Source: JAAYBT01 sp964404395
GTDB taxonomy: Bacteria; Bacillota; Clostridia; Acetivibrionales; DTU013
Assembly (NCBI GenBank): GCA_964404395.1
Contig: CAYOKA010000008.1
Location: 1-34,093 of the forward strand
Length of the DNA: 34,093 nt
Direction: 5' to 3'
Shown: one piece after another, positions 7,117-15,968 of the stretch
How the letters are laid out: every line of letters starts with the position of its first letter
Numbering within the stretch: position 1 is the stretch's first letter
The notes under the pieces: model-generated
The model's database searches: none
What the model saw: only the letters and a program-made list of their open reading frames with translations
What the model was told of the DNA's origin: nothing
Program-made: the position numbers and the translations under genes

Positions 7117-8916
7117 ATGGATAGGAACGTTTATGCAGTTAGACCTGTCAGCATGGGCAGTGTGCGCTTGTTGCCGGGGGAAATCAACAGAAGGTACGGG
7201 TTGAACAGGAAATACATGATGAGTCTTGACTCGTCGAAGCTTCTTCAAAATCACTACTGGGAAGCAGGCGCCAACGTATCCTATTCCCCACAGCTGGATG
7301 ACTGCCACAAAGGCTGGGAGCATCCGGGATGTCAGCTCCGCGGCCATTTTTTAGGGCATTGGCTTTCAGCGGCATCTTTGATGACAGCACTAAACAATGA
7401 TGCCGAAATAAAAGGTAAAGCAGACTATATAGTCTCAGAGCTTGGAAGATGCCAAAAAGAAAATGGAGGAGAGTGGGTCGGCTCCATACCGGAAAAGTAC
7501 TTGGATTTTGTAGCAAGGGGCAAGGAGGTCTGGGCGCCGCAGTACACCCTACATAAAACGCTTATGGGTCTGTGGGACATGTATAAAAACGCAGGTAATA
7601 CCCAGGCCTTTGAGATACTTTGCAATTTTGCCAAGTGGTTCGAAAGATGGACATCCGGCTTCGACAGGGCTCAAATGGACGACATACTGGACGCCGAAAC
7701 AGGCGGAATGCTTGAGGTCTGGTCAAATCTATATGGTGAAACCGGCAGGCAGGAGCATCTTGACTTGATGCATAAATATGACAGGAGCCGCCTTTTTGAC
7801 CGAATTTTAAAGGGCGAAGATGCCCTTACTAATATGCATGCAAACACCACAATTCCTGAAATACATGGAGTTGCCAGAGCCTGGGAGGTAACTGGAGACG
7901 ACAGATGGAAAAGAATAGCCCTGGCGTATTGGAAGATGGCTGTTGAGGACAGGGGCTATTACTGTACCGGGGGTCAGACCCATGGTGAGATATGGGCACC
8001 GCCATTTGAAGTTTTTGCGAGGCTCGGTGATAAGAACCAGGAGCATTGCACAGTTTACAATATGATGAGGCTTTCTGACTACCTTTACCGCTGGACGGGC
8101 GATGCAGCCTACGGCGATTACTGGGAAAGGAATATGGAGAATGGAATCTTGGCACAGCAGAATAAGGATACCGGCTTGATTACCTATTTCCTGCCAATGG
8201 CTCCGGGCTCGGTAAAAAAATGGGGATCGGAGACCGAAGATTTTTGGTGCTGCCATGGAACCCTTGTACAAGCGCATCCATATCTGCAGACAGGCATTTA
8301 TTATGAAAGTGATGACAACTTGTATATACAGCAGTATATCCCTTCAGAGCTTGATTGGAAATGCAGCTCCTCGAAGGTTAAGGTTACTAGCCAATATGAC
8401 AATCAATCAACAGCGGTTCGTAAGCCGGGTGCCGTAAAGATTAAGTTAACCGTGAAGAGTGAAGCTCCTTCACGCTTTAAGCTTAATGTCAGAATCCCAT
8501 GGTGGGTCGCCGGGGAGGTAGTTATTCTCGTAAACGGTAAAAGGCTCAAATCAGTGAGCAAACCATCAAGCTATACTGTTATTGATCAAATATGGCACAA
8601 CGATGAAATAATACTGGAATTCCCAAAGAAACTCACCTGCTTCCCTGTTCCGGATAAAGAGGAATATGCCGCCTTCATGGACGGGCCTGTTGTTCTAGCC
8701 GGGCTAACGGATGAAGATCAAGCTATTAAAATGGATAGAAAAAATCCGGAAGCCTCTCTGGCAGTTTTCCGTGAAAGAGAATGGAACAACTGGATTACAG
8801 AATACAGAACCTTTGGACAGAACCCAAAAATACGCTTTATTCCTCTCAAAGATGTGGTCGACGAGAGATATACGGTATATTTTCCTTTGATAAAGCCTTC
8901 CGGAGGGAAAGCCTAA
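7117..8916 (+). CDS. GH127/GH146-type beta-L-arabinofuranosidase
   Basis: A 599-residue glycosidase (Pfam GH127 catalytic fold) that removes terminal beta-L-arabinofuranose, as found on hydroxyproline-rich proteins and in the T side chain of xyloglucan. The family uses a zinc-held cysteine as nucleophile: candidates are C378/C379 in DFWCCHG, C311 in EHCTVYNMMRL and E291 in GGQTHGE, corresponding to Cys417/Cys418, Cys340 and Glu322 of Bifidobacterium HypBA1. The first two thirds form the (alpha/alpha)6 barrel; the rest is beta-rich (KLTVKSEAPSRFKLNVRIPWW is typical, here about residues 445-465). No signal peptide, so cytoplasmic. Strong GGGAGG ribosome site. First gene of the operon, directly under the AraR-type box, which fits an arabinose-releasing enzyme. 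GH127 versus GH146 cannot be settled by eye. Confidence 0.85.
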   Translation: MDRNVYAVRPVSMGSVRLLPGEINRRYGLNRKYMMSLDSSKLLQNHYWEAGANVSYSPQLDDCHKGWEHPGCQLRGHFLGHWLSAASLMTALNNDAEIKGKADYIVSELGRCQKENGGEWVGSIPEKYLDFVARGKEVWAPQYTLHKTLMGLWDMYKNAGNTQAFEILCNFAKWFERWTSGFDRAQMDDILDAETGGMLEVWSNLYGETGRQEHLDLMHKYDRSRLFDRILKGEDALTNMHANTTIPEIHGVARAWEVTGDDRWKRIALAYWKMAVEDRGYYCTGGQTHGEIWAPPFEVFARLGDKNQEHCTVYNMMRLSDYLYRWTGDAAYGDYWERNMENGILAQQNKDTGLITYFLPMAPGSVKKWGSETEDFWCCHGTLVQAHPYLQTGIYYESDDNLYIQQYIPSELDWKCSSSKVKVTSQYDNQSTAVRKPGAVKIKLTVKSEAPSRFKLNVRIPWWVAGEVVILVNGKRLKSVSKPSSYTVIDQIWHNDEIILEFPKKLTCFPVPDKEEYAAFMDGPVVLAGLTDEDQAIKMDRKNPEASLAVFREREWNNWITEYRTFGQNPKIRFIPLKDVVDERYTVYFPLIKPSGGKA

Positions 8917-8922
8917 ATTAAG

Positions 8923-8956
8923 CTTTATGGCTATGGGCAGAAGCCTTAGCTATAAG
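8923..8956 (+). other. intercistronic hairpin between GH127 and GH31 genes
   Basis: Imperfect stem from CTTTATGGCTA and its partner TAGCTATAAG around a short loop, without a T-tract. Could stabilise or process the mRNA rather than end it. The GH31 ribosome site GGAGG follows shortly after. Confidence 0.35.
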
Positions 8957-8979
8957 AACATATTGCGGAGGATTGAAAT

Positions 8980-10992
8980 ATGGGCATATCTATTAGTGAA
9001 CAAAACAAGCTTATTTGGAATTTCAATGGTGAAAAGCTTGTGATTGAGCCATGGGGCAAAAACAGCTTCAGGATTCGCTCCGTCATGATGGGGGACATCC
9101 TTGACACGGATTATGCGCTGCTACCTGCCGAAAAATGCGATGTAGAAATCGAAATTAACGAAAAAACAGCTTCAATCACAAACGGTAAGATTAGAGCTGT
9201 GCTGGAGGAAATAGCATGGACACAGAACTGTCGGATTAGCTATTATAACCAGAACGGCAGGCTTCTTTTGCGCGAGCTGAGCAATCAAGGGGCACTCAAC
9301 CTTTCTGCCCGCAAATTCAAGCCAATTATCGGCGGAGATTTCCGGTTGACTGCTTCCTTTGAATCCGATGAAAATGAGAAGCTTTATGGAATGGGCCAAT
9401 ATCAACAGGAAATACTGGATATAAAGAACTGCACATTTGAGCTGGCTCACAGGAACTCGCAGGCAAGCATTCCATTTGTACTTTCCAGCCTGGGGTATGG
9501 GTTTTTGTGGCATAACCCCGCCATCGGCCGGGCTAGCTTTAATAGGAACCGGACAGAATGGTATGCTGAAAGCACGAAACAAATGGACTACTGGATAACG
9601 GCGGGCGATACACCGGCGGAAATAGAAGAGGCCTTCGCCGATGTGACAGGTAAGGTTCCGATGATGCCTGAGTATGGGCTTGGCTTCTGGCAGTGCAAGC
9701 TGAGGTATTACAATCAGGAGCAGCTGCTGGAGGTTGCAAGGGAATACAAGCGAAGGAAGCTGCCCATTGACGTTATCGTCTGTGACTTTTTTCACTGGCC
9801 TAAAATGGGCGATTTCAGGTTTGATGAAGAGTTTTTCCCCGATCCCAAGGCTATGGTGGACGAACTAAAGGAAATGGGAATTGAGCTCATGGTGTCTGTA
9901 TGGCCGCAGATTGACCTGCAAAGCGAGAATTATCAGGAGATGAGGCAGAAGAACCTGCTGGTCAAGCCTGAAATGGGAGTTAATATAAGCATGCTCTTCG
10001 GAGGCTACAGCAACTTTTTTGATGCTACAAATCCGGAGGCTCGCAAATATGTGTGGGAAAAATGCAAAAAGAACTACTACGACTATGGTATAAAGATTTT
10101 CTGGCTGGACGAAGCAGAGCCTGAGTACAACGTCTACGACTTTGACAATTACCGCTGCTTCGCCGGTCCCAATGTCCAGATAGGTAATATTTACCCCCAG
10201 ATGTATTCCAGAGCTTTCTATGACGGGATGGCCGAACAAGGCCAGCATGGCATCATAAATCTTGTCCGCTGCGCATGGCTGGGGAGCCAGCGTTATGGAG
10301 CACTGGTCTGGTCCGGCGACATCTTCAGCTCATATGAGGATTTCAGGATGCAGATCTGTGCAGGACTGCATATGGGGCTCTGCGGAATACCCTGGTGGAC
10401 CACCGACATAGGAGGCTTTCATGGGGGGAATCCGGAGGATGAAAGCTTTAGGCAGCTACTGGTAAGATGGTTCCAGTATGGGACATTCAGTCCGGTCATG
10501 CGTCTTCATGGCGACAGACAGCCAACTGTTCATTTGCAGAGAAAGGACGGGGGTTCTGCATTGTTCACCGGCAATGACAACGAGGTGTGGAGCTTTGGCC
10601 AGGAAGCCTACGACATTCTGGTGAAGTATTTGAAGCTGAGGGAGACGATGCGTCCCTATACTCGTGAATTGATGAAGCAGGCACATGAGAGAGGTACTCC
10701 CGTAATGAGAACCATGTTTTATGAGTTCCCGGAGGATGAAATATGCTGGACCTTAAAGGATCAATACATGTTTGGCTGTGACCTGCTGGTTGCGCCTGTG
10801 GTATATGAAAATATGAATTCAAGGGAGGTATACCTGCCGAGCGGCTGTGAATGGACCAGCCTATGGAACGGCCGGATTTACAAGGGCGGTCAGACTGTCC
10901 AGGCTGAAGCGCCTATCGATATAATCCCGGTGTTTTTGAGGGACGGGAGGCATACCGAATGGATTGAAGAAGCTAATAGAAAAGGAGAATGA
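8980..10992 (+). CDS. GH31 alpha-xylosidase
   Basis: A 670-residue GH31 enzyme. Alpha-xylosidases of this group (YicI, XylS) remove alpha-xylose from the non-reducing end of xyloglucan oligosaccharides and isoprimeverose. Visible: an N-terminal beta domain (about 1-225) with KLYGMGQYQQE, then the barrel. The nucleophile is D377 in KIFWLDEAEPEYN and the acid/base D447 in LVWSGDIFSS; MRLHGDRQP (507-515) is the conserved binding loop. The WLDEAEPE form is typical of the alpha-xylosidase branch rather than alpha-glucosidases, which usually have WxDMNE. No signal peptide. Its stop overlaps the beginning of the esterase gene, so the two are translationally coupled. Second gene of the AraR-box operon. 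Confidence 0.88.
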   Translation: MGISISEQNKLIWNFNGEKLVIEPWGKNSFRIRSVMMGDILDTDYALLPAEKCDVEIEINEKTASITNGKIRAVLEEIAWTQNCRISYYNQNGRLLLRELSNQGALNLSARKFKPIIGGDFRLTASFESDENEKLYGMGQYQQEILDIKNCTFELAHRNSQASIPFVLSSLGYGFLWHNPAIGRASFNRNRTEWYAESTKQMDYWITAGDTPAEIEEAFADVTGKVPMMPEYGLGFWQCKLRYYNQEQLLEVAREYKRRKLPIDVIVCDFFHWPKMGDFRFDEEFFPDPKAMVDELKEMGIELMVSVWPQIDLQSENYQEMRQKNLLVKPEMGVNISMLFGGYSNFFDATNPEARKYVWEKCKKNYYDYGIKIFWLDEAEPEYNVYDFDNYRCFAGPNVQIGNIYPQMYSRAFYDGMAEQGQHGIINLVRCAWLGSQRYGALVWSGDIFSSYEDFRMQICAGLHMGLCGIPWWTTDIGGFHGGNPEDESFRQLLVRWFQYGTFSPVMRLHGDRQPTVHLQRKDGGSALFTGNDNEVWSFGQEAYDILVKYLKLRETMRPYTRELMKQAHERGTPVMRTMFYEFPEDEICWTLKDQYMFGCDLLVAPVVYENMNSREVYLPSGCEWTSLWNGRIYKGGQTVQAEAPIDIIPVFLRDGRHTEWIEEANRKGE

Positions 10993-10994
10993 GT

Positions 10995-12515
10995 ATGTTA
11001 AGAAAAGTCAAGGTTGAGAATGGTTTAGTTCAAGGACTGCCGGCGGCTGACCCTCGCATTACAAGCTTTAAGGGGATACCCTTTGCCGCATCGCCGACAG
11101 GAGAAAACCGATGGCGTGCGCCCCAGCCTGCCGAGGACTGGGAAGGCGTTTTTCTGGCACATGATTTTGCTCCGATATCGATGCAGGCAAAGACAGTAAT
11201 TGATGTTAAAAATATTTACACAAGAGAGTGGTCTGTAGACCCGGACATACCTATGGATGAGGATTGTCTCTACCTGAATGTTTGGACACCTGCGATGAGC
11301 GCCGATGAAAAGCTTCCGGTGTATGTGTGGTACTTCGGAGGAGGGCTGCAGGTAGGTCATACCGCCGAAATGGAATTTGACGGCGAGCGTATAGCACGCA
11401 GAGGCATCGTTGTTGTAACAGTAAATTACCGTTTGAACGTCTTTGGATTTTTATGTCATCCAGAAATAACGGCAGAGGCGCCGGATGCACCGGCCAACTT
11501 TGGCCATCTGGATCAGCAGGCGGGCACCCAGTGGGTCAAACGCAATATAGCGGCTTTTGGCGGTGACCCGGACAATATCACAATAGGAGGGCAATCTGCA
11601 GGTGGAGGAAGTGTATTGAGTCAGCTCACCTCACCTCAGAATGAAAGCCTTTTTAACAGGGTAATTATTCAAAGCGCCATGGTGACTAAGCTTTATCCCG
11701 GGAATCGTATTCCCGGAGTTAACAAGACCCTGGCAGAGGCTGAGCAGACAGGAGTAGAATTCCTGAAATTCCTAGGTGCCTCATCATTGGAGGAAGCACG
11801 AAAGCTGGATGCTGAGTATGTACGCGACAAAATGCTGGAATTTGATGAATTCTGGGCTACTGTCATCGACAACAAGTTCTGCATAGGAAATGCGTTTGAA
11901 TTATTCATAAAAAACAAGCGTTGGATGGTGCCGGTGCTTTTGGGTCATACCTCCTCCGAATTCGCAAATGTCCCAAATGTAGCGACTATAGACGAGTTCA
12001 GGGCTATGGCCACAGACCTGTTTGGAGACGATGCAGACGAGTTCATGGGACTTTGTGGGGCTTGGACAGGAGATCTTAATGAAATAATCAAAAAAGCTAC
12101 AGTAGGAATAGTTGAGTATTCAATCCGAGTTGCAGCAGAGGCTAATTGCAAATCCGGCGCAAAAGTGCCTATGTATTACTATAATTTCGATGCAGAAATA
12201 CCCGGCTGGGACAACCCCGGGACCTTTCATTCGGTGGATCTCTGGTTCTTCTTTGAGACACTTGCAAAATGCTGGAGGCCGTTTGTCGGGAAGCATTATG
12301 ATCTGGCTCGGCGGATGTGCAACTATTGGGCCAACTTTATTTGCAATGGAGACCCAAACGGAAAGGATTCTACAGGGGAGGAAATGCCGCGCTGGGAGCC
12401 CTATACGTCTGATGCTCCGTATGGAATGTTGTTTGCCGACCGTGCTGAATTTCTGAGGAAAGAGCCAAGTAGTCTCATGAGATTTCTGGTAAAGCAATAT
12501 TTTAAGAAAAGCTAG
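10995..12515 (+). CDS. type-B carboxylesterase (probable glycan deacetylating or deacylating esterase)
   Basis: A 506-residue alpha/beta-hydrolase of the carboxylesterase type-B family (PnbA-like). Numbered from the ATG at 10995, the nucleophile is S201 in GGQSAGGG, the acid Glu is E322 in GHTSSEF and the His is H412 in GTFHSVDLWFFF; the oxyanion loop is YFGGGLQVG (113-121), and DEDCLYLNVWTP (88-99) is the family signature. An ATG at 10989 overlaps the GH31 stop but has only one base after AGGAGA; the ATG at 10995 has correct spacing. No signal peptide. Its place in a glycosidase operon suggests removal of acetyl (or feruloyl) groups from imported oligosaccharides, since xyloglucan galactose and xylan xylose are often acetylated. 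Substrate is inference. Confidence 0.85.
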   Translation: MLRKVKVENGLVQGLPAADPRITSFKGIPFAASPTGENRWRAPQPAEDWEGVFLAHDFAPISMQAKTVIDVKNIYTREWSVDPDIPMDEDCLYLNVWTPAMSADEKLPVYVWYFGGGLQVGHTAEMEFDGERIARRGIVVVTVNYRLNVFGFLCHPEITAEAPDAPANFGHLDQQAGTQWVKRNIAAFGGDPDNITIGGQSAGGGSVLSQLTSPQNESLFNRVIIQSAMVTKLYPGNRIPGVNKTLAEAEQTGVEFLKFLGASSLEEARKLDAEYVRDKMLEFDEFWATVIDNKFCIGNAFELFIKNKRWMVPVLLGHTSSEFANVPNVATIDEFRAMATDLFGDDADEFMGLCGAWTGDLNEIIKKATVGIVEYSIRVAAEANCKSGAKVPMYYYNFDAEIPGWDNPGTFHSVDLWFFFETLAKCWRPFVGKHYDLARRMCNYWANFICNGDPNGKDSTGEEMPRWEPYTSDAPYGMLFADRAEFLRKEPSSLMRFLVKQYFKKS

Positions 12516-12565
12516 TTCTTTGCATCGCAAAATCCCCCAATAATAAGAAAACGAGGTATGATATT

Positions 12566-14044
12566 GTGCGAATGACATTAGAAACTGATAGGAAAATAGG
12601 GAAGATCAATAGAAATATTTACGGACATTTTGCTGAGCACCTTGGCCGTTGTATTTACGAAGGTATGTGGGTCGGAGAGGATTCTACTATTCCGAATACT
12701 GACGGACTGCGCAATGATGTTGTCAAAGCACTGAAGGATATGAAAATACCGGTTTTGCGCTGGCCGGGAGGATGCTTTGCCGACATATACCACTGGAAGG
12801 ACGGAATTGGGCCGCATGAGCAACGCCCCAGGATTTTGAACACGCACTGGGGCGGCGTCGTGGAAAGCAATCATTTTGGCACTCATGAGTTTTTCCGCAT
12901 GTGCGAATTAATAGATACCGAGCCTTATATATGCGGAAATCTTGGCAGCGGTACTGTGCAGGAAATGCAGGAGTGGGTAGAATACATGACCTTTGATGGG
13001 GAATCCCCTATGACTGAGCTGAGGAAGAAAAATGGCAGAGCAGAGCCGTGGAAACTGAAATACTTTGGTGTGGGGAATGAAAACTGGGGCTGTGGAGGAA
13101 ACATGCGTGCAGAATACTATGCAGACGAATACCGCAGATATGCAACGTACGTAAGAGACCTGGGCGAAAGCAAGATTTATAAGATTGCAGGTGGCGCCTC
13201 TGCCGGCGACTACCACTGGACCGAGGTTATGATGAGGGAAGCGGCAACGAAGATGCATGGACTGAGTCTTCATTATTATACCAGACCCTCGAAGGACGAC
13301 TGGTCTGTTACAGGATCTGCTGTAGAATTTACCGAAAGTGAATGGTTCGCGGTCATGCAGAGTGCCTTCTATATGGAGGAGCTTGTAAAAAGGCATTCAC
13401 AGATTATGGATCAATATGACCCCGAAAAGAAGGTGGGACTTGTCATAGATGAATGGGGCACGTGGTTTGAAGTAGAGCCCGGGACTAACCCCGGCTTCTT
13501 GTACCAACAGAACACGTTGAGGGACGCAATTGTCGCCGCTATACACCTAAATATGTTTAATAAGCACTGTGACAGGGTCAGTATGGCTAATATTGCCCAG
13601 ACGGTAAATGTGCTTCAGTCGGTTATACTGACCGAAGGTGAGAAGATGATACTGACACCAACCTATCATGTATTTAACATGTTCAAGGTGCATCAGGATG
13701 CTGAGCTTTTGCCGCTTGATATGGAGTACGGAGAGTACTGCCTGGATGGTCAGAAAATACCACAACTCAGTGCGTCGGCTTCCATAGATAATGAAAATAA
13801 AATTCACATTTCAATGTGCAACTTACACCCTCATAAAAAAGCGGATATTACCTGCTCTGTAAGGGGTGGGACACTTTCTCAGGTGAGAGGGGAAATATTG
13901 TCGGCTTCGGAAATGAACTCCCATAATACGTTTAGCAACCCCTGTGCAGTAAAACCCGAAAGATTTAGTGGGGCGGAACTAAATAATGGGGAACTGAGCA
14001 TCCTTATGCCACCTATGTCTATTGTTGTACTGACACTGGAATAG
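12566..14044 (+). CDS. GH51 alpha-L-arabinofuranosidase (first copy)
   Basis: A 492-residue GH51 enzyme (AbfA/IntA type) that releases alpha-L-arabinofuranose from arabinan, arabinoxylan or xyloglucan oligosaccharides. Acid/base E172 in FGVGNENWG and nucleophile E296 in VIDEWGTW, each in its normal context; RWPGGCFADIYHWKDGIGP (65-83) and IYGHFAEHLGRCIYEGMWVG (18-37) are strong family signatures. TIM barrel followed by a beta-sandwich from about 390. No signal peptide. The GTG at 12566 is preferred: GAGG lies nine bases upstream, while the ATG six bases later is too far from it. Length is typical. The second GH51 (31927) is only distantly similar. Confidence 0.93.
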   Translation: MRMTLETDRKIGKINRNIYGHFAEHLGRCIYEGMWVGEDSTIPNTDGLRNDVVKALKDMKIPVLRWPGGCFADIYHWKDGIGPHEQRPRILNTHWGGVVESNHFGTHEFFRMCELIDTEPYICGNLGSGTVQEMQEWVEYMTFDGESPMTELRKKNGRAEPWKLKYFGVGNENWGCGGNMRAEYYADEYRRYATYVRDLGESKIYKIAGGASAGDYHWTEVMMREAATKMHGLSLHYYTRPSKDDWSVTGSAVEFTESEWFAVMQSAFYMEELVKRHSQIMDQYDPEKKVGLVIDEWGTWFEVEPGTNPGFLYQQNTLRDAIVAAIHLNMFNKHCDRVSMANIAQTVNVLQSVILTEGEKMILTPTYHVFNMFKVHQDAELLPLDMEYGEYCLDGQKIPQLSASASIDNENKIHISMCNLHPHKKADITCSVRGGTLSQVRGEILSASEMNSHNTFSNPCAVKPERFSGAELNNGELSILMPPMSIVVLTLE

Positions 14045-14133
14045 ACTTAAAGCTCAGCGAATACGAAGCGATTCTGAGGTTGCCTGCTTGCCAATTGCTT
14101 TTACAGCTTAGCTGGGATTGGGGGTGGATACGA

Positions 14134-14388
14134 ATGAGAAACAATTGCAAAGGATGTTCGGGCAGCGTACACATTACTGATAATGAAATTGAGATTGCGC
14201 TCAAAAGAGTGATTGAGTCCGGCGTTCCATTAGCCAATCGGGAATTGTATGAAAAAAGAATGAAAACCTGTAGTGCATGCGAGCAGTTAGTTTATGGGAC
14301 GACATGCATGAGCTGCGGATGTATTGTAAAAGTAAGGGCGTTGAATGCACTACGTATCTGCCCTCACGCATCAGGAAACAGATGGTAG
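14134..14388 (+). CDS. small cysteine-rich DUF6171-like protein
   Basis: An 84-residue protein with three pairs of cysteines: CKGC at the start, CSAC in the middle, then CMSCGC and a last single CP near the C-terminal Trp. YGTTCMSCGCIVKVRA is the most telling stretch and matches small Firmicutes zinc-ribbon-like proteins annotated as DUF6171, as far as I recall the family. Likely binds zinc; function unknown. I start it at 14134, with GGGGGTGG seven bases before; the frame is open further upstream (to the GH51 stop) and reads protein-like, but has no better start. It sits inside the glycosidase operon, between GH51 and GH39, 38 bases before the latter, an odd place for it. Confidence 0.75.
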   Translation: MRNNCKGCSGSVHITDNEIEIALKRVIESGVPLANRELYEKRMKTCSACEQLVYGTTCMSCGCIVKVRALNALRICPHASGNRW

Positions 14389-14425
14389 ATTTGATGAAAC
14401 GCCCGTAAAATGAGGAGGTATCTAT

Positions 14426-15934
14426 ATGAGCAAAAGGATTCAAGTGCCGGTCTCGGGAAAACCTTTTAAGAACAATGCTACCTATTGTGTCGGCACAGGA
14501 AGGATGGGTCTTGGCCTTCAGAAGGAGTATATTGACCATCTGAAGATAGTTCAAGAAGCGATACATTTTCGCTATATACGGGGTCATGGGCTGTTTTGTG
14601 ATGATGTCGGGATTTACCGTGAAATTGAGATGGATGGGGTAAAACACCCTTTTTATAACTTTACATATTTAGATCGCATCATGGATAGCTATCTCGAAAA
14701 TGGCATCAGGCCGTTTTTAGAGCTCGGCTTTATGCCGGAAAAACTAAAATCCGGAGAACAGACAATATTTTACTGGAAGGGCAATGTCACACCTCCTAAG
14801 TCCTATGAGAGGTGGGCTGAACTTATTGAGGCTACATTTAATCACCTTATTGACCGATATGGAAGAGAAGAAGTAACAACCTGGCCGGTTGAGGTGTGGA
14901 ATGAGCCTAATATAGGATTTTGGGCCGGGACTATGGAGGAGTATTTCAAATTGTACGACTATTCCGCCAAAGCCGTCAAGAAGGTTGATCCGCGGATACA
15001 GGTAGGTGGGCCGGCGATCTGCGGCGTGGAAACGGAAAAATGGCTGAGATCCTTTTTTGAGCATTGCATCAATAATGATTTGCCGCTGGACTTCATCACC
15101 CGTCATTGTTATACCGCAAATCAGCCAACCATGCGCGGGCATTATATTTACCATACACTCAATGAACCGACGAGAATGATAGAGGAATTGAAAGAGACAC
15201 GGGAGATTATGGCGGATTACCCTGAGATCGCCGAGATGCCGCTTCATATTACAGAGTTTAGTAGCTCATATGTCCCACTGTGCCCTGCCCATGATACGGA
15301 TTTCCACGCTGCATATATTGCTCGTATCCTCAGCGAAGCCGGAGAATATGCGGACTCCTATTCCTATTGGACATTTAGTGACGTATTTGAGGAGATGGAC
15401 GTCCCCAAATCTGTCTTCCATGGAGGTTTTGGACTTGTTGCCTTAAATTCAATTAAAAAGCCTAGCTTTTACGCCTTTGAATTTTTTGCAAATGCAGGTA
15501 GTGAGTTGCTTTACCGTGATAACAACCTAATTGTTACAAAAAAAGCTGACGGATATCTTATAATTGGATGGAACTGGCACGACATGCGCGACCACAAGCC
15601 GTCTCCTGACGAGGGATATATTCTTTCGCTGCCATCTGTGGGAGAAAGGGCAATCATGGTGAAAAAAGAGGTAGGTGCATCACATGCCAATCCAATGCAG
15701 ACCTGGAGCAACCTTGGGAAACCGCGTAGTCTCAACAACAAGCAGCTTGCCATTTTAAAAGCTGCTGCTGAGCCGCTTCAGACGGATTGTACACTATTAG
15801 AGCGAAAGGGCTTTTATGAAGTTGAGCTGACAATATCATGCAATCACCTATGCATGCTGGAAATAATACCCGTGACTGATGGGACACAGACATATCTGGG
15901 ATATGATTCAGAGGAGTTTTACGGCTTGAAATAG
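14426..15934 (+). CDS. xynB: GH39 beta-xylosidase
   Basis: A 502-residue retaining beta-xylosidase. The acid/base is E160 in VEVWNEPNIGFW and the nucleophile E277 in LHITEFSSSY; these numbers are the same as in the characterised Thermoanaerobacterium saccharolyticum XynB, and the total length (about 500) agrees too. GRMGLGLQKEY (25-35) and FRYIRGHGLFCDD (48-60) are typical for the N-terminal strand region. No signal peptide, so it works on imported xylo-oligosaccharides or on beta-xylosyl side branches. Excellent AGGAGG ribosome site eight bases before the ATG. Followed by a second, unrelated beta-xylosidase (GH120). Confidence 0.93.
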   Translation: MSKRIQVPVSGKPFKNNATYCVGTGRMGLGLQKEYIDHLKIVQEAIHFRYIRGHGLFCDDVGIYREIEMDGVKHPFYNFTYLDRIMDSYLENGIRPFLELGFMPEKLKSGEQTIFYWKGNVTPPKSYERWAELIEATFNHLIDRYGREEVTTWPVEVWNEPNIGFWAGTMEEYFKLYDYSAKAVKKVDPRIQVGGPAICGVETEKWLRSFFEHCINNDLPLDFITRHCYTANQPTMRGHYIYHTLNEPTRMIEELKETREIMADYPEIAEMPLHITEFSSSYVPLCPAHDTDFHAAYIARILSEAGEYADSYSYWTFSDVFEEMDVPKSVFHGGFGLVALNSIKKPSFYAFEFFANAGSELLYRDNNLIVTKKADGYLIIGWNWHDMRDHKPSPDEGYILSLPSVGERAIMVKKEVGASHANPMQTWSNLGKPRSLNNKQLAILKAAAEPLQTDCTLLERKGFYEVELTISCNHLCMLEIIPVTDGTQTYLGYDSEEFYGLK

Positions 15935-15968
15935 AGAGTTCTGAATACTATTAGAAAGGATGGAAGCA

